DNA of 50,159 nt from an uncultured Paracoccaceae bacterium (GTDB lineage: Bacteria > Pseudomonadota > Alphaproteobacteria > Rhodobacterales > Rhodobacteraceae), in assembly GCA_913062865.1 (NCBI GenBank), contig CAJXWO010000017.1, forward strand, positions 1 through 50,159, written 5' to 3'. This document shows positions 36,660 to 45,125 of the stretch, one piece after another (the stretch's first letter is position 1; each line of letters starts with the position of its first letter). A model generated the notes under the pieces. The model saw nothing but the letters and a program-made list of their open reading frames with translations, did not search any database and had not been told where the DNA came from. The position numbers and the translations under genes are program-made.

Positions 36660-38159
36660 ATGCAAGACCTCAGCCATTACCTGAACGGCGAACACGTGGC
36701 CGGCACGTCGGGCCGCTTCAGCGATGTCTACAACCCCGCCACCGGCGAAGTGCAGGCGCGCTGCCCTCTGGCCTCGGTCGAGGAAGTGAACCAGGCGGTC
36801 GAAATCGCCGCCGCCGCCCAGCCCGCCTGGGGCGCGGTCAACCCGCAGCGCCGCGCGCGGGTGATGATGAAATTCGTGGACCTTCTGAACCGCGACATGG
36901 ACAAGCTGGCCGAGGCGCTGAGCCGCGAGCATGGCAAGACCCTGCCCGACGCCAAGGGCGACGTGCAACGCGGGCTCGAAGTGGTGGAATACTGCATCGG
37001 CGCGCCGCAGATGCTGAAGGGCGAGTTCACCGACAGCGCAGGCCCGGGCATCGACATGTATTCCATGCGCCAGCCGCTGGGTGTGACCGCGGGCATCACG
37101 CCCTTCAATTTCCCCGCCATGATCCCGATGTGGATGTTCGCGCCCGCCATCGCCTGCGGCAACGCCTTCATCCTCAAGCCGTCCGAGCGCGACCCGTCGG
37201 TGCCGCTGATGCTCGCTGAACTCATGGAAGAGGCCGGTCTGCCCAAGGGCATCCTGCAGGTCGTCAACGGCGACAAGGAGGCGGTCGATGCCATCCTCGA
37301 CCACCCGGTGATCCAGTCGATCGGCTTCGTGGGTTCGACCCCCATCGCCGAATACATCTATGGCCGCGGCTGTTCGAACGGCAAGCGCGTGCAATGCTTC
37401 GGCGGGGCCAAGAACCACATGATCGTCATGCCCGATGCGGATATGGACCAGGCCGCCGATGCGCTGATCGGCGCGGGCTACGGCGCGGCGGGCGAGCGGT
37501 GCATGGCGATCTCGGTCGCGGTGCCCGTGGGCGACGAGACCGCGGACCGCCTGATCGAAAAGCTGGTGCCGCGCATCGAAAAGCTGAAGGTCGGCCCCTA
37601 CACCGCCGGCGACGACGTGGATTACGGCCCCGTCGTGACCGCCGCGGCCAAGGAGAACATCCTGCGCCTCGTGCAGTCGGGCGTGGACCAGGGCGCCGAG
37701 CTTGTGGTCGATGGCCGCGATTTCAGCCTGCAGGGCTATGAGGACGGCTTCTTTGTCGGGCCGCACCTCTTTGACCGGGTCACGCCCGACATGGACATCT
37801 ACCGCAAGGAGATCTTCGGCCCGGTCCTGTCCACGGTCCGCGCGGGCAGCTACGAAGAGGCGCTGGGCCTCGCCATGGACCACGAATATGGCAACGGCAC
37901 CGCGATCTTCACCCGCGACGGCGACACCGCCCGCGATTTCGCCGCCCGCGTCAATATCGGCATGGTGGGCATCAACGTGCCGATCCCGGTGCCGCTGGCC
38001 TATCACACCTTCGGCGGCTGGAAGAAATCGGGCTTCGGCGATCTGAACCAGCACGGGCCGGACGCGTTCAAGTTCTACACGCGCACCAAGACCGTCACCT
38101 CGCGCTGGCCCTCTGGCCTGAAAGAGGGCGGCGAATTCCACTTCAAGGCGATGGACTGA
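36660..38159 (+). CDS. mmsA: Methylmalonate-semialdehyde dehydrogenase (CoA-acylating)
   Basis: 499 residues. CoA-dependent aldehyde dehydrogenase of valine and myo-inositol breakdown, making propionyl-CoA or acetyl-CoA from methylmalonate or malonate semialdehyde. The catalytic nucleophile is C281 in AAGERCMAISVAV; PFNFPAMIPMWMFAPAIACG is the coenzyme block, and the GFVGSTPIAEYIY loop replaces the usual glycine motif. The C-terminal FFTRTKTVTSRWP form (FYTRTKTVTSRWPSG) is typical. It may also act on dimethylsulfoniopropionate-derived malonate semialdehyde in marine relatives. No mmsB is adjacent. Confidence 0.95.
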   Translation: MQDLSHYLNGEHVAGTSGRFSDVYNPATGEVQARCPLASVEEVNQAVEIAAAAQPAWGAVNPQRRARVMMKFVDLLNRDMDKLAEALSREHGKTLPDAKGDVQRGLEVVEYCIGAPQMLKGEFTDSAGPGIDMYSMRQPLGVTAGITPFNFPAMIPMWMFAPAIACGNAFILKPSERDPSVPLMLAELMEEAGLPKGILQVVNGDKEAVDAILDHPVIQSIGFVGSTPIAEYIYGRGCSNGKRVQCFGGAKNHMIVMPDADMDQAADALIGAGYGAAGERCMAISVAVPVGDETADRLIEKLVPRIEKLKVGPYTAGDDVDYGPVVTAAAKENILRLVQSGVDQGAELVVDGRDFSLQGYEDGFFVGPHLFDRVTPDMDIYRKEIFGPVLSTVRAGSYEEALGLAMDHEYGNGTAIFTRDGDTARDFAARVNIGMVGINVPIPVPLAYHTFGGWKKSGFGDLNQHGPDAFKFYTRTKTVTSRWPSGLKEGGEFHFKAMD

Positions 38160-38176
38160 GCCAAACACCATGCACC

Positions 38177-38210
38177 GCAAAAGGGTCCGGGACCGTCCGG
38201 GCCCTTTTGC
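38177..38210 (+). terminator. mmsA intrinsic terminator
   Basis: A 9-base-pair outer stem GCAAAAGGG (38177-38185) / CCCTTTTGC (38202-38210) is extended inward by CCGG/CCGG. It is symmetric and may act in both directions. Confidence 0.8.
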
Positions 38211-38223
38211 GTGTCCGCCCGCC

Positions 38224-38275
38224 GCAAAAGTCTTGGATCAAGACTTTTGCCAAGACTTTCCCTGAAAAGTCTTGG
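38224..38275. repeat. Tandem inverted repeats sharing AAGTCTTG
   Basis: First hairpin: GCAAAAGTCTTG (38224-38235), GAT, CAAGACTTTTGC (38239-38250), a perfect 12-base-pair stem. Second: CCAAGACTTT (38250-38259), six bases, AAAGTCTTGG (38266-38275). The unit AAGTCTTG thus occurs four times in alternating orientation. The architecture matches the tandem palindromes at 8512-8558 although the bases differ. It lies between the mmsA terminator and a pseudogene. Confidence 0.8.
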
Positions 38276-38331
38276 GGCTTGCCCTGCCAGTGCACAAAGG
38301 CTCAACTGGGCGGAACAACGGGAGGGGCGCG

Positions 38332-39458
38332 ATGACGGAGCCGGATTTCACGCTGGGGGTCGAAGAGGAATACCTACTGGTCGACACCGAAAGCCTGGCC
38401 CTGGCCGAGGCGCCGGACGGGCTGATGGAGGCCTGCGCGGCCGAGCTCGAGGACCAGGTCAGCCCCGAATTCCTGCAATGCCAGATCGAGATCGGCACCC
38501 GGGTCTGCGCCGACATCGCCGCCGCCCGGGACGAGCTGCGCCGCCTGCGCGGCACGGTCTCGCGCATTGCGGGGCGCTTCGGTCTCGCCCCCATCGCGGC
38601 CTCCTGTCATCCGTTGGCGGACTGGAAGAACCAGCACCATACCGACAAGGACCGTTATAATGACCTGAGCCGCGACCTCGGCGGCGTGGTGCGGCGGATG
38701 TTGATCTGCGGCTGTCATGTCCATGTGGGCTTGGGCGACAATGCCCTGCGCGCCGACCTGATGCGCCAGGCGGCCTATTTCCTGCCGCATCTTTTGGCAC
38801 TCTCCACCTCTTCGCCCTACTGGCAGGGTCAGGACACCCGGCTGGCCTAGTACCGCATCTCGGTTTCGACAACCTGCCCCGCACCGGCCCGCCGCCCCAG
38901 TTCCAGAGCTGGGAGGATTACGAGCGCTCGGTCCAGGCGCTGGTCGATCTGGGCGTGATCGAGGATGGATCGAAAATCTGGTGGGACCTGCGCCCATCCG
39001 CGCGTTTTCCCACGCTTGAGACGCGGATCATGGATGTCTGCCCGCGGCTCGAGGACACGCTGGCCCTTGCGGCGCTGACCCAATGCATCATGCGCATGCT
39101 CTGGCGGCTCAAGCAGCGCAACCTGCGCTGGCGCATCTATGACCCGTTCCTGATCTCGGAGAACCGCTGGCGCGCGCAACGCTACGGCGTGACCGAGGGA
39201 CTGATCGACTTCGGCCGGGGCGAGATCGTGCCGATGGCGGAACTGACCGAAGAACTGGTCGGCCTGGTCGAGGAAGACGCGGGCATCCTGCGCTGCGTGC
39301 GCGAGGTCGAAAGGCTGGGACGGATCGCGCGGGACGGCACGAGTTCGGACCGCCAGCGCAAGATCGCCCGCGATGCCGAGGCCGCGGGCACCGATCACGA
39401 GGGGCAGATGCGCGCCATCGTCACCCACCTGATAGACGAATTCCACGCCGATCTCTGA
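38332..39458 (+). pseudogene. Carboxylate-amine ligase (GCS2/YbdK family), inactivated twice
   Basis: The ATG at 38332 with GGGAGGGG upstream begins [20 protein letters not shown], the ATP-dependent glutamate-cysteine ligase type 2 fold. The frame meets TAG at 38848-38850, where a serine codon is expected (DTRLA-stop-YRISV). At 38863-38867 one T is missing, shifting the frame. The second frame continues [16 protein letters not shown] ... [20 protein letters not shown] to the stop at 39458. Both lesions must be repaired to restore about 376 residues. The ribosome site is intact, so an N-terminal product of 172 residues could still be made. The family makes gamma-glutamyl or related amide bonds; no partner gene is adjacent. 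Confidence 0.88.
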
Positions 39459-39475
39459 GCGCTCGGCCCAAGCAC

Positions 39476-39508
39476 AAAAAAGCGCCGCGGAGTGGGTTTC
39501 CGCGGCGC
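39476..39508 (-). terminator. Terminator of the Ala/Glu-rich protein gene
   Basis: Read on the minus strand: a perfect 10-base-pair stem GCGCCGCGGA (39508-39499) / TCCGCGGCGC (39491-39482), then six Ts (39481-39476). It lies between the convergent pseudogene and the Ala/Glu-rich gene. Confidence 0.88.
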
Positions 39509-39540
39509 CTTGTGTGGCTGTTCCGATGGCGTGACCGGGT

Positions 39541-40740
39541 TCAGAGGCCAAGCGCCTCGCGGACCTGCTCCAGAACGCCGTTCAGCAGGTCGGGATTGTC
39601 CCGCGCCTGTTCAAGCGCCCGGGTCAGGGCCGTCTTGGTGAGCGCGTTGAGCTCCGAGCCCTCGACGGCTTCTACCGCGCGGTCGTAGTCGAACCCGTCC
39701 ACGGTCAGAACCTCGCTGAGCGGGGCCGGGTCGGCGGCATCGCCCGCCGCTTCGACACTGTCGCCCGCGGCCTCGGTGGCGTCGGCGGCGCTTTCGCTGG
39801 CCGCATCGACCGCATCGCCGGTCTCTTCGATCGCCTCTGCGGTGCCTTCCGCGGCGTCCTGGGCCACGTCACCGGCGGCCTCGGCAGCTTCGCCTGCGGT
39901 TTCTTCGGCGGCAGTCAGGGCCTCCTGGGCGGTTTCTTCTGCGGCCTCTGCAGCTTCGGACGCAGTTTCGGTGGCCGTCTCCATTGCGTCGGTGCTGGCC
40001 TCGGAGGCTGCCTCGGCCGCCTCGTTTGCGGTTTCGGTGTCTGCGTCCGTGGCTTCTTCAGCCGTCTCGGCCGTCGCGTCTGCAGCCTCTTCAGCGGTTT
40101 GGGCTGCAGCTTCGGCAGCCTCTTCAGCTGTTTCGGTCGCTGCTTCGGCGGCCTCTTCGGCGGTCTCTGCCGCAGCGCCGACTGCGCCCTCGGCGGTGTC
40201 CATTGCGCCTTCGGCGGCCTCTTCCGCGGCGGTTGCGGCCTCTTCGGCGGTCTCTTGGGTTGCGTCGACGGCCTCACCGGCGGCGTTTGCGGCATCCTCG
40301 GCCATGTCGGTACCGGTCTCGACTGCTGTATCAGCGGCGTCGCCTGCGGCCTCGGCCGCGTCTTCGCCCATCTGCATGGCGTCGGACGTGGCCTCTTCGA
40401 CCGCCTCGCCCGTCTGGTCAAGCATCTCGCCCGCGGCGTCGCCTGCCGCCTTGGCCGCATTCTGGGCTTCGTCGATCGCGCCCTCGACGGCATTCGCGAC
40501 GCCTTCGGCGGCCTCTTCGGCGGCCTCGGTCACCGCATCCGCTGCATCGCTGGCGGCTGTTTCGGCCGCCTCGACCGCGTCACCGGCAGCTTCGGAGGCA
40601 CTGTCGAGCGCATCGGGTGCCGTCACGCCGTCGCCCGACGGGGTCACCGCTTCGGGCATCTCTGCCTGCTGCCCGGTATACCAGTAATAGCCGCCCGCGG
40701 CGGCACCGATCACAACAAGTCCCAGGATCAGGTTACGCAT
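39541..40740 (-). CDS. Membrane-anchored Ala/Glu-rich protein with LEA-like 11-residue repeats
   Basis: 399 residues. One N-terminal transmembrane anchor ([20 protein letters not shown]), then about 320 residues made almost wholly of A, E, T, D, G, S and V, and a distinct C-terminal globular-looking helix domain (about 345-399: [49 protein letters not shown]). Residues 182-302 hold eleven consecutive 11-residue units of consensus [11 protein letters not shown]. This period is that of group 3 LEA proteins and gives an amphipathic helix. The protein is highly acidic, so it would project into the periplasm. Envelope spacer and desiccation/stress protection are both possible. No charged-to-basic alternation as in histone-like tails is seen. 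Confidence 0.8.
   Translation of the reverse strand: MRNLILGLVVIGAAAGGYYWYTGQQAEMPEAVTPSGDGVTAPDALDSASEAAGDAVEAAETAASDAADAVTEAAEEAAEGVANAVEGAIDEAQNAAKAAGDAAGEMLDQTGEAVEEATSDAMQMGEDAAEAAGDAADTAVETGTDMAEDAANAAGEAVDATQETAEEAATAAEEAAEGAMDTAEGAVGAAAETAEEAAEAATETAEEAAEAAAQTAEEAADATAETAEEATDADTETANEAAEAASEASTDAMETATETASEAAEAAEETAQEALTAAEETAGEAAEAAGDVAQDAAEGTAEAIEETGDAVDAASESAADATEAAGDSVEAAGDAADPAPLSEVLTVDGFDYDRAVEAVEGSELNALTKTALTRALEQARDNPDLLNGVLEQVREALGL
39835..40197 (-). repeat. 33-bp period coding repeat region
   Basis: Codes for residues 182-302 of the Ala/Glu-rich protein, eleven 11-residue units starting mostly with TAEE or a close variant. The DNA shows recurrent GCGGCCTCTTC-like blocks on the plus strand with diverged third bases, so the array is old rather than freshly duplicated. 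Confidence 0.75.
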
Positions 40741-40941
40741 GGTTCATTCCTCTTGTCAGTCGCCGCGCCACCATTGGGCATGGCTTTTCTGCATTGCCGA
40801 ACACATGAGCCTTTTTTGGCGCAACGCAAGGGCAAAAGCCTGAGGCTCGGCCCGTTTCCGCCCATTTGGACCTTGAAAGAAACCCGTTCCAAGCGTACCT
40901 TCAGCGCTCGAAATTCCGAGAACGACACAAGGAACAAAACC

Positions 40942-41490
40942 ATAGCCCGCAGACCCCACAACGCGCCGCCCACCCATGACACGGGCCCCCGCGTCAACGA
41001 CAAGATCCGCGCCCCCGAAGTCCGCCTGATCGGCCCCGAAGGTGAAAATGTCGGCGTCGTCACGCCCCAGCGCGGCCGCGAGCTGGCCGATGCGGTCGGG
41101 CTCGACCTCGTCGAGATTTCGCCCAACGCCACGCCGCCCGTGTGCAAGATCATGGATTTCGGCAAGTTCAAGTATGAACAGCAGAAACGCGAGTCCGAGG
41201 CGCGCAAGAAACAGAAGGTCATCGAAGTCAAAGAGGTGAAGTTCCGCCCGAACACCGACACCCATGACTACGGCGTGAAGATGCGCAACGTCGTCAAGTT
41301 CCTCGAGAACGGCGACAAGGTGAAGGTCACCCTGCGCTTCCGCGGGCGTGAGATGGCACACCAGAACCTGGGCCGGGAACTGCTCGAGCGTGTGGCCGAG
41401 GATGTGAAAGAGATCGGCAAGGTCGAGAACATGCCGAAGATGGAAGGCCGCCAGATGATCATGATGATCGGGCCCTTGCCGCAGAAATAG
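40942..41490 (+). CDS. infC: Translation initiation factor IF-3, ATA start
   Basis: 182 residues. Binds the 30S subunit and checks start-codon choice. The family N-terminus [10 protein letters not shown] begins at ATA (40942-40944), preceded by AAGGA (40929-40933) at 8 bases. No ATG, GTG or TTG fits that position, and extending upstream gives unlike sequence. Rare AUU/AUC/AUA starts are known for infC and let IF-3 repress its own translation. The N-domain contains [15 protein letters not shown], and the C-domain [11 protein letters not shown]-like region ([21 protein letters not shown]) and [10 protein letters not shown] follow. It diverges from the Ala/Glu-rich gene; a terminator follows. 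Confidence 0.95.
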   Translation: MARRPHNAPPTHDTGPRVNDKIRAPEVRLIGPEGENVGVVTPQRGRELADAVGLDLVEISPNATPPVCKIMDFGKFKYEQQKRESEARKKQKVIEVKEVKFRPNTDTHDYGVKMRNVVKFLENGDKVKVTLRFRGREMAHQNLGRELLERVAEDVKEIGKVENMPKMEGRQMIMMIGPLPQK

Positions 41491-41518
41491 GCGGCGACAG
41501 GCCTTTGGCACGACATCA

Positions 41519-41545
41519 ACGCCCCGCCCGCGCGGGGCGTTTTTT
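41519..41545 (+). terminator. infC intrinsic terminator
   Basis: CGCCCCGC (41520-41527) / GCGGGGCG (41532-41539), a 4-base loop, then six Ts (41540-41545), 29 bases after the infC stop. Confidence 0.9.
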
Positions 41546-41616
41546 GTGCCCGCGCAATTTTGCAGAGCGGCCAGCATACGGACCAACAAGGCGCCGCGAC
41601 ACGGAAAGGATCGCCC

Positions 41617-42210
41617 ATGTGGGAAGCCCGGTATCAAAGCGACGACTACCTGTTCGGCACCGAACCCGCGGCCATGCTGACCGCCCGGGCAAACTGGTTC
41701 GCCCCGGGTCAATCGGTCCTGAGCGTGGCCGATGGCGAGGGGCGCAATTCCGTCCACCTGGCCGCGCGGGGCCTGGATGTGACGGCTTTGGAATACGCGC
41801 CCTCGGCCCTCGCCAAGGCGCGCAGGCTGGCGGAGGCGCGGGGCGTGACGGTTGCCTTCGTCGAGGCCGACGTGCTGGCCCATGACTGGCCCGAGGCGGC
41901 CTATGACATCGTGCTGGGCGTCTTCATCCAGTTCGTGGGCCCCGATGAGCGCGCGCAGCTGTTCGAGGGCATGGCCCGGGCGGTGCGGCCCGGCGGGCGC
42001 ATCATCCTGCATGGCTACACGCCCAAGCAGCTGGACTTCGGCACCGGCGGGCCGGGGCGGCTAGAAAACCTCTACACGCCCGGGATCCTGCGCGCCGCCT
42101 TTCCCGGCTGGCAGGTCGACACCTGTGAAGCCTATGAAGCCCATATCGAAGAGGGCCGCGGCCATTCGGGCATGTCGGCCCTCATCGACTTTGCCGCGCG
42201 CAAGCCCTGA
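41617..42210 (+). CDS. Class I SAM-dependent methyltransferase
   Basis: 197 residues. The start at 41617 (MWEARYQSDDYLFGTEP) follows GGAAAGGA; an upstream in-frame start would fall near the infC terminator. Motif I is VLSVADGEGRNSVHLAARG (about 36-54), motif II ALEYAPSALAKA and motif IV VLGVFIQFV. The YxxxxYLFGxEPxxxL opening and small size resemble TehB/thiopurine-type detoxifying methyltransferases. The substrate cannot be told. It probably forms a single-gene unit converging with the dienelactone hydrolase. Confidence 0.87.
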   Translation: MWEARYQSDDYLFGTEPAAMLTARANWFAPGQSVLSVADGEGRNSVHLAARGLDVTALEYAPSALAKARRLAEARGVTVAFVEADVLAHDWPEAAYDIVLGVFIQFVGPDERAQLFEGMARAVRPGGRIILHGYTPKQLDFGTGGPGRLENLYTPGILRAAFPGWQVDTCEAYEAHIEEGRGHSGMSALIDFAARKP

Positions 42211-42240
42211 GGCCCGCGCGCAGCGGTCTTTGCTCCGCGA

Positions 42241-43005
42241 TCAGAGCTGGTCTTCGAGGAAGGCGTTGAGCGCCGCCCAGGACTTGGTGTCCGCGTCCAG
42301 ATCGTAATCGTTCGACCCGTAAACGGTGAAGGAGTGGCGCGCGCCGCCAAAGACCTGCGCGTCATGATCGACGCCCGCCGCCTGCAATTCGTCCAGGAGG
42401 GCCGCAAGGTCCGCCATGCCCGACACCGGGTCGGCCGAGCCATGGAGCAGCAGAACCGGCGCGTCGGTCGCGCTGTAATCCTGCCCTTCGGGCGTGCCGA
42501 GACCGCCATGGAAGCTCACGAAACCTGACACGTCCGCGCCCGCGCGGGCCATCTCGAGCGTGCCGGCGCCACCGAAGCAGTAGCCCATCACGACCACATC
42601 CGCCGATGCGCCATCCTGCGCGCGCAGCGCGTCGAGCCCGGCCTGAAGCCGGGCACGGAACGCCTCTCGGTCGCCATACATGGACCCCGACAGCGCGCGG
42701 TATTCATCGACGGATTGCGGATCGGTCTCCTTGCCGTAGACGTCGAGCGCGAAAGCCGCATAGCCCTGGGCCGCCAGCATCTCGGCGCGGCGCTCCTCGT
42801 AGTCGGTCATGCCGTCCCAGTCGTGGATGATCAGGACGCTGCCCTTGGTCTCTTCGAGATCGCCATTGACGGCGTAATAGCCTTCGAACTCGGTGTCGCC
42901 GACCGAATAGGTGACATAGCTGCCCTGGATCTCGGCCAGGGCCGGCATCGCGGTCAGCGCGGTGAGGGCTGTGCCGCACAGCGCGGCGGCAAGGGTCTTG
43001 GTCAT
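42241..43005 (-). CDS. Exported dienelactone hydrolase family protein
   Basis: 254 residues. A signal peptide (MTKTLAAALCGTALTALTAMPALA) is followed by an alpha/beta-hydrolase. The nucleophile is cysteine C143 in MGYCFGGAGT, with D192 (GSADPVSG) and H224 (GARHSFTVYG) completing the triad, as in dienelactone hydrolases. The substrate in this periplasmic branch is unknown. It lies 47 bases after the molybdopterin-binding protein gene on the same strand and could be cotranscribed, but nothing ties it to molybdenum enzymes. Confidence 0.88.
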   Translation of the reverse strand: MTKTLAAALCGTALTALTAMPALAEIQGSYVTYSVGDTEFEGYYAVNGDLEETKGSVLIIHDWDGMTDYEERRAEMLAAQGYAAFALDVYGKETDPQSVDEYRALSGSMYGDREAFRARLQAGLDALRAQDGASADVVVMGYCFGGAGTLEMARAGADVSGFVSFHGGLGTPEGQDYSATDAPVLLLHGSADPVSGMADLAALLDELQAAGVDHDAQVFGGARHSFTVYGSNDYDLDADTKSWAALNAFLEDQL

Positions 43006-43052
43006 GGGTTCACTCCCTGTTGGGTGGATTGACCCGTCAGAGGATAGTGCGC

Positions 43053-44060
43053 TCAGGTGTCGCGGCGACCCCTGCCCGCGCGGGGCTGCGGGCGCGTGGG
43101 GATTTCCTTCAAAAGCCCGCCGACACCCATGCCCGCGATGTCGTCGCCGCTGACGGGAATGCCGCAGGCGATGCGGCTCAGCACCCAATCCGCGCCGTTC
43201 AGCGCGGGCGAGCGGGCACAGCCCGGCAGGCCGATCACCGGCCTTTCGCCGATATCGCCCAGGAACAAGAGGTTGCCGGGATCCACGGGCATGCCGAACC
43301 GCGCCACCCGCCCGCCAGCGGCCATCAGAGCCGACGGACCGACATCGGCCGGGTCCGAGGTGGCAGATCCGGTCAGGATCAGGATCAGATCGCTTGTCGC
43401 GCGCGCAATCGCCTGCGCCAGCGGCTCGGCGCGGTGCTGCACATGCTCGACGGTGTCCAGCATCATCCCCAGTGCCTCCAGCCGCCCTGCGATGGCCTTA
43501 CGCCCCTTGTCGCCTGCCCCGCCCGGGATCTCGGTCACGATCAGCGTGGCGCTGCGAAGGGCGGGACGGGCAAGGCGAATGGCCCCCTGCCCCGCGGCGC
43601 AGGCCGCGTCGAGCGCGGCACCCGGCACGCCATAGGCGATGATCTTGACCGTGCCGACCATGCCGCCCTCGGTCATCTGCTGATGGGGCGGCACGGTGGC
43701 CAGAGTGATCATAGGGTGCGCGCGGTTGAGCGCGTGCAGACGATCCGTGTCCATCACGACAACCCCCGGCCCGTCCGCGATCAGGTTCACGCGTCCGGTA
43801 AAGGCCTGCGTCAGGCGCAACCCGGCGGCGTCCGGGTCTGGCACGAGCGCGCGGGCCAGCCGGTCGGCGGCGGCGTTCTCGGCCACCTCGCCGGGCTCCA
43901 GTCGTGCGACGATGACGTGGGGCAGGCCCGCCGCGGTCAGCGCCGCGACCTCGTCCGCCCCGATCAGCACGCCCTTCTTCAGCTTGCGCCCGCCCAGGTC
44001 GACCGAATGGGCCAGGATCGCGCCCTGGGCCTCGGCCACGGGCTCGGGGCCGAATTTCAT
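43053..44060 (-). CDS. Molybdopterin-binding protein (MoCF-domain)
   Basis: 335 residues. The first 160 residues contain GRKLKKGVLIGADEVAALTAAGLPHVIVARL, an N-terminal domain resembling that found in proteins beside XdhC. The second half (about 170-320) is a MoaB/MogA-like molybdopterin-binding fold (TEIPGGAGDKGRKAIAGRL, LILILTGSATSDPADVGPSAL, VIGLPGCARSPALNG). It overlaps xdhC by 4 bases (ATGA), so both are made together. Predicted to hold or hand over molybdenum cofactor for a xanthine-oxidase-family enzyme. It is a paralogue in fold, not in role, of moeA at the start of the window. Confidence 0.85.
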   Translation of the reverse strand: MKFGPEPVAEAQGAILAHSVDLGGRKLKKGVLIGADEVAALTAAGLPHVIVARLEPGEVAENAAADRLARALVPDPDAAGLRLTQAFTGRVNLIADGPGVVVMDTDRLHALNRAHPMITLATVPPHQQMTEGGMVGTVKIIAYGVPGAALDAACAAGQGAIRLARPALRSATLIVTEIPGGAGDKGRKAIAGRLEALGMMLDTVEHVQHRAEPLAQAIARATSDLILILTGSATSDPADVGPSALMAAGGRVARFGMPVDPGNLLFLGDIGERPVIGLPGCARSPALNGADWVLSRIACGIPVSGDDIAGMGVGGLLKEIPTRPQPRAGRGRRDT

Positions 44061-45025
44061 CCGCCCTTCCTCAGAACCCGGGTCATCTCGGCCAGGATCG
44101 ACACGGCGATCTCGGCCGGGCCCGCCGCGCCGATATCAAGGCCCACGGGGCCGTGGATGCGCGCGATCTCGGCCTCGCTGAACCCGGCCTCGGTCAGCCG
44201 GTCCACGCGTTTCGCATGGGTCCGGGTCGACCCCAGCGCGCCGATATAGAAGACGTCCGAGCGCAGAGCGGCCTCGATCGCCGGGTCGTCCAGCTTGGGG
44301 TCATGGGTCAAAAGCACCAGCGCCGTGCGCGCGTCGAGCCCCACCTTGGCGATGGCCTCGTCCGGCCAGTCGTTCAGGATCGTCTCGCCCGGAAAGCGCG
44401 TCTCCGAGCCGAAGGTCTCGCGCGGGTCCACGATCACCGGATCGTAGCCCACCGCCCGCGCCATGGGCACCAGGCCTTGGGCGATATGCACCGCCCCCAC
44501 CACGATCAGCCGCAGGGGCGGGTTGTGGATGGCCACGAAGGTCTGCCCATCCTCTTCAAACCCCGACCGGTCCATGCGGAAGCGGTCCGCGTGACCCTCT
44601 CCGGTCAGCTGCCGGGCGCCGGTCTCGGTGTTGACGACATAGGCCACGGGTCGCCGCGCGGCGCGAGCGGCGACCAGATCGGCCAGCATCGGCTCGGGCA
44701 AGACCGCGCCCACCGGCTCGACCAATACGCGGATGGTGCCGCCGCAGGCCAGGCCCACGGCAAAGGCATCACCGTCGCTCACCCCGAATTCAAGAAGCCG
44801 CGCATCGCCTTCGTCCAGCGCCTCCAGCGCCTCGACGATGACCGCACCTTCGACGCAACCACCCGAGACCGAACCCTCGATCTCGCCACCGCCGCCGATC
44901 ACAAGCTGGCTGCCCACCCGGCGCGGCGCGCTGCCCCAGGTCTGGACCACCGTGGCCAGCACCGCCCGCTTGCCCGCGCGATGCCACTCCAGCGCGGTTT
45001 CCGGCATGTTGTCGAAACGCTCCAT
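44057..45025 (-). CDS. XdhC/CoxF family molybdenum-enzyme maturation protein
   Basis: 322 residues. The start at 45025 (MERFDNMPETALEW) follows GGGAGG. The N-terminal XdhC domain contains GSAPRRVGSQLVIGGGGEIEGSVSGGCVEG and GLACGGTIRVLVEPV; the C-terminal Rossmann domain contains LIVVGAVHIAQGLVPMARAVGYDP. Family members bind molybdenum cofactor, protect its sulfurated form and insert it in xanthine-dehydrogenase or CO-dehydrogenase type enzymes. It is encoded with coxD, coxE and two YeeE/YedE genes, which suggests a Cox-type enzyme; no coxMSL is in the window. Confidence 0.9.
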   Translation of the reverse strand: MERFDNMPETALEWHRAGKRAVLATVVQTWGSAPRRVGSQLVIGGGGEIEGSVSGGCVEGAVIVEALEALDEGDARLLEFGVSDGDAFAVGLACGGTIRVLVEPVGAVLPEPMLADLVAARAARRPVAYVVNTETGARQLTGEGHADRFRMDRSGFEEDGQTFVAIHNPPLRLIVVGAVHIAQGLVPMARAVGYDPVIVDPRETFGSETRFPGETILNDWPDEAIAKVGLDARTALVLLTHDPKLDDPAIEAALRSDVFYIGALGSTRTHAKRVDRLTEAGFSEAEIARIHGPVGLDIGAAGPAEIAVSILAEMTRVLRKGG

Positions 45026-45125
45026 TCGCGTGCCTCCCTCGGGCGACATGCTGCCGGGCCAAGCCGGGGTGCGCAATGGAAAAGGGGCCGCAGATCGCGG
45101 TCCCCTATCTCTCAAGCGATGCGGG

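Noticed and set aside
39835-40197. 33-bp periodic DNA taken for a CRISPR-like or satellite array
   Set aside because: No conserved direct repeats with unique spacers; the period follows the 11-residue coding repeat.
40099-41490. infC extended far upstream through the Ala/Glu-rich gene
   Set aside because: The upstream part is the complement of the repeat gene and unlike IF-3; the family N-terminus begins at the ATA codon at 40942.
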